DNA from: Burkholderiales bacterium UBA2459
GTDB lineage: Bacteria > Pseudomonadota > Gammaproteobacteria > Burkholderiales > Burkholderiaceae_E
DNA: 41,770 bases
Direction of reading: 5' to 3'
NCBI GenBank assembly: GCA_002342365.1
Contig: DDPV01000040.1
Coordinates: forward strand, 35,475-77,244
A program made the translations under genes and the position numbers. A model generated the notes under the pieces. The model was given only the letters and a program-made list of their open reading frames with translations, ran no database searches and was not told the origin of the DNA. Positions 39,901 through 41,770 of the stretch are shown piece after piece. Each line of letters opens with the position of its first letter. Within the stretch, counting starts at the first letter, position 1.

Positions 39901-41761
39901 AACCCGCCAGAAGCGCTCGGTTCGAAGTCTTATTGATAGGAATGTCAGTAAGCCTCTGAAAATCAATTTGGGTGTACCGGGTCGGTTTTTTGCAAGCGAC
40001 AGCCTGGTTGCGAAGGATCCACGGTTAAAAAACCTGTTGTTCGGCGCAAACAGGGTGTTGGATGCCCATAGCATGCGCTTTTTGCAAGCCGACCCCTTAG
40101 GCCCGGCAGGCGATCGGGACCCTTATGGCTACGCCGAGGGCGAGCCCTGGCGATATGTTGATCCCTGGGGCCTTGCCAAACTCACCTACTTTGCGATTTT
40201 GCAAGCCGAGCGCGGCAAAGCATCGCCGAGCACCCAGGGATTTACGATCGGTCGCTGGTCCTTTTTGCTGGAGGCGATCGCACCGACCCGCAAGGCAAGC
40301 GGCGGCTTGGGATCAGACATGGGCGCACTTCAACAGGAATACGCCAGCAGCCAGCAAGCTTTGCTTTTTGACAGCCAGGGCAGCTTTCGGCGCTCGCAGC
40401 AAGACCCCTTGCTGGGTAGCTGGTTTGGCGAGGATAGCTTGCGCTTTCAAGCAAATCAGTCCGACGAAATCATGGCCGGATTTCGCCAACACTACGGCGC
40501 ATCCCTGGTGACCCAAAGTGCTTTCGTGGTGGAGGACTTTGACGACGGACAAGCCACCCGCTTGATGGCTTTGCTCTCGCGCGATCAACAAGCTCGCCGT
40601 GCCTGCTTGCAGCCTTCAAGCGTCTGGCTACCACCGATTCGATTTGACGATGGCTCAGCGGAGATTCGTCCGGATTCGATCCAGAGTCAAGGCGCATCGG
40701 TGCAAAGGCTCCTTGAGTGCGAGGCCATTCCCCAGGGTATCCCTGAGCCGATTTATCGGGCGCTTTTTGCAAACCCTCAAGAACAAGCCCGGGTGGAGCG
40801 GCTTCAGGCGGCCGCACAACTCCAGGAGGCCCCCTCGCCATCGTCGATTAGCCCCGATTGCTCCAAAGATGCCTGTCGAACCAGGACCGCAATCGCGGTC
40901 AACGGACGCGAATACTTTGCTTCTTATGGATCCACGCAATTTGTGCTCGAGACCTTTTTGCGAACCCTCCGTCAGGACCTGATGCTTGCGAAAGATCTCG
41001 ATCCACGTACCTTGTCGTGGTTGGGATTGGATCAAACACGAAACGATGCCAAGGGCGAGCCACGCAACATGATGTGGTGGATTAACCAAGGGATTTCGCG
41101 TGCGCAGGCAGCAGCACAAGCCTTTGACGCGCTACGAAGTCGCTACGGCAAGGGCCTGACGCAGGCGTCTGCGTTGGCCCACTGGGACAAAATGTCGGCG
41201 GACCAGCAGCGACAGTGGCAGGAGTCAAGCGGATTGGATCGCGAAGCCTTTATCGACATCTTGGGCTTTTTGCCTGACTCAAGGGCACGCACCGAGACCG
41301 AAGCACGAAATGCTTTCGCAGCCCATGCCGTCTTTCGCCTCGGTCAGTCCCATGATGCAAAGAGCTCGCAAGGTTTCGGGGCTTGGCTCAAAGCGCTTTT
41401 TAGCGACCCTGCGCGCTTTGGCCTCATCTCAAGGCTCATGCTGAGAAACAACCTGCGGGACGTCCTTGCCGCACCGGCCTTGCAATCGCGGCTGCAAAAT
41501 CTTGAGGCCTCCGCAAGTCTTCAACACCGTCAGCGCCAGCAAGCCATCGAGCAAGACATTGCCTACCGCGTGGCTCTGATGCATAACGGAGGAAAGAACG
41601 TCCCCGGGGCGCTTGATCCAAGCCGCGCAGCACCTGCGCATTTGCAAAGCTATGCACAAGAATTCATGCGTGTTGCAGGCCGAGGCAACTGGGAGAGCTT
41701 GCGCTGCGGGCAGTCGCTCGGCGTTGCTGGCCTGCAAATGCAGACCTTGCGCCTTGGTTGA
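36893..41761 (+). CDS. Large exported RHS/YD-repeat protein with unidentified C-terminal region
   Basis: This is a roughly 1600-residue RHS-family protein. A basic n-region and hydrophobic core (RSLSLLIGCLLCY) ending in DPTWGAAPS suggest a Sec signal peptide, or possibly a lipoprotein signal (LIGC). The middle shows many degenerate YD repeats, for example YDAWGRVTWSQG, DALGRIVELRDRTSGR, YDGRDRLIEQQAADGKRM and RDLQGRVIAERLPDGG. The RHS-associated core end is RFLQADPLGPAGDRDPYGYA and YVDPWGLAKL at about residues 1065-1097. The last 525 or so residues match no toxin family I recognise. The start is uncertain: ATG 36959/36965 gives the best signal peptide, and no Shine-Dalgarno is visible. The window ends 9 bases after the stop, so a downstream immunity gene cannot be seen. 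Confidence 0.85.
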   Translation: MPLSAPLPTLMLTPLPTPTPTLMLMLTRKPLRRLGGIDCLRSLSLLIGCLLCYTIPDPTWGAAPSCQTSIASSFADKGQGCALEGSAADDPGVLALPGTLVRSGNPVDMQSGRKALRRLHLHGDPQALDLFGQGIALTWTLYYDSGSPALGKKPLAFDTSSSRGQTSNSHAALNPQASADRSANEITMARPSAGDFGHAWRHGYELRLSVEKTRADGEASSKDLVVRIHQADATVHRFRYRPERAVFAAEQAELGEIQSFDAGPKRRWLWRQPGGRLAHFDATGRLRRWQAPLGQNLDLHYSETGRLLAIEQNQNDLRGETRKLAGIQLRWNARQTLITEAVLEHYAGTGKARELARCSYRYRQDGGYRQDPAEAGLLVGVSCQHSRHPGHDWSEGYFYEDAGFAQGLTRVQSIRAKAPVQEASYAYDAWGRVTWSQGLGQSREEALRIEYSDPASKLPAWRRLSRGGQSVEFRFEVEPKASLAEGQTLSAGRWRRHDEMPCLWCPDLQARQESLRDALGRIVELRDRTSGRWIERRYYRGQDPTELPSEIVRPSLRSGALARTRIERNAQGLVSAITHQGFSPTLEAAGFESIHRAIRFRYHPDGGGLAAVMLDDGSGEAIDPKQMAIAWVIPGKQLPEQSWRGSRRLSDDFGRVVLLRNPQGQWSSAGYDGRDRLIEQQAADGKRMALRWDLQGNPLEKDYGDGGRAVFDWQVSPDKSAALKSAQRKAPGQDNPEVSVDWAYDQAGRVIGRSHRIGTHRFDWRIERDLQGRVIAERLPDGGSLIYRYDLHGLYSLSYREGFAAFSQLLYQRLDEAPLAYRLGRFTVRWQARKEDPASLQSLDVEGLAAWALHPAAGKSNAASPRLAASVKPSSQVGETPQAPEAAKAWRYDAAQAWLGDQQSSLHYDPLGQPAKLELRSGAAQMMVMDGWRQLLLADQQARVQGLVVWVGALPVAWIQSGRVYHLAIDWRGAPVLAFSPDGTLRWRANYFHPLLPSIEHLTTRQKRSVRSLIDRNVSKPLKINLGVPGRFFASDSLVAKDPRLKNLLFGANRVLDAHSMRFLQADPLGPAGDRDPYGYAEGEPWRYVDPWGLAKLTYFAILQAERGKASPSTQGFTIGRWSFLLEAIAPTRKASGGLGSDMGALQQEYASSQQALLFDSQGSFRRSQQDPLLGSWFGEDSLRFQANQSDEIMAGFRQHYGASLVTQSAFVVEDFDDGQATRLMALLSRDQQARRACLQPSSVWLPPIRFDDGSAEIRPDSIQSQGASVQRLLECEAIPQGIPEPIYRALFANPQEQARVERLQAAAQLQEAPSPSSISPDCSKDACRTRTAIAVNGREYFASYGSTQFVLETFLRTLRQDLMLAKDLDPRTLSWLGLDQTRNDAKGEPRNMMWWINQGISRAQAAAQAFDALRSRYGKGLTQASALAHWDKMSADQQRQWQESSGLDREAFIDILGFLPDSRARTETEARNAFAAHAVFRLGQSHDAKSSQGFGAWLKALFSDPARFGLISRLMLRNNLRDVLAAPALQSRLQNLEASASLQHRQRQQAIEQDIAYRVALMHNGGKNVPGALDPSRAAPAHLQSYAQEFMRVAGRGNWESLRCGQSLGVAGLQMQTLRLG

Positions 41762-41770
41762 GACTGCGCA

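Noticed and set aside
40640..40690. RFDDGSAEIRPDS in the RHS C-terminal region resembles the start of an OmpA-type peptidoglycan-binding domain.
   Set aside because: The rest of the OmpA-like domain (the NxxLSxxRA block) is not seen, so the likeness is probably chance.

Overview
The window looks like an oriC-proximal stretch of a betaproteobacterial (Burkholderiales-type) chromosome. The evidence is the core block mnmG-rsmG-parA-parB next to a complete atpIBEFHAGDC operon followed by hemE and priA, two parS sites upstream of mnmG, an argS-SPOR-dsbA-rlpA block, a Bug/TTT-type solute-binding protein, and a moderately high-GC coding style. No insertion sequence, prophage, CRISPR array or rRNA gene is visible. 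Only one tRNA gene is seen.

Layout. 1-4.1 kb: the tail of a probable rsmI gene on +, then a minus-strand run argS > SPOR protein > dsbA > rlpA with overlapping starts and stops (translation, envelope oxidation, septal/peptidoglycan functions). 4.3-7.4 kb: an acyl-CoA ligase and a cystathionine beta-lyase-like PLP enzyme, both minus. 7.6-11.5 kb: a plus-strand accessory group with an N-acyl-D-amino-acid deacylase-like amidohydrolase, a Bug/TTT binding protein, a TauD-like dioxygenase and a tiny double-CDGSH protein. 11.6-13 kb: a family III CoA-transferase (minus). 13-15.8 kb: the 5-oxoprolinase genes pxpB-pxpC-pxpA (plus). 15.8-16.6 kb: tRNA-Arg(CCG) (minus) and a membrane-anchored cytochrome c (plus). 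16.6-20.1 kb: priA and hemE (minus). 20.1-27.4 kb: the ATP synthase operon (minus) with a clear sigma70-like promoter in front of atpI and a strong hairpin after atpC. 27.4-31.9 kb: the mnmG-rsmG-parA-parB operon (minus). 31.9-32.3 kb: a 399-bp intergenic region with two parS sites. 32.3-36.7 kb: a minus-strand catabolic operon (semialdehyde dehydrogenase > GMC oxidoreductase > LhgO-like FAD oxidoreductase). 36.9-41.8 kb: one very large exported RHS/YD-repeat protein with an unrecognised C-terminal region of about 530 residues.

How the genes fit together. The core genes supply energy (ATP synthase, cytochrome c), chromosome segregation (ParAB-parS), replication restart (PriA), tRNA modification and charging (MnmG, ArgS) and rRNA methylation (RsmG, probably RsmI). 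The accessory genes suggest scavenging of amino-acid derivatives: 5-oxoproline hydrolysis, N-acyl-D-amino-acid deacylation, organic-acid uptake and 2-hydroxyglutarate/semialdehyde oxidation.

The most unusual feature is a recurring pattern of short (18-24 bp) tandem duplications, mostly placed exactly on gene edges. The clearest is a three-copy 23-bp repeat at the pxpC/pxpA junction, which multiplies an ATGA stop/start overlap. The other item worth attention is the RHS protein with its unidentified C-terminal region.
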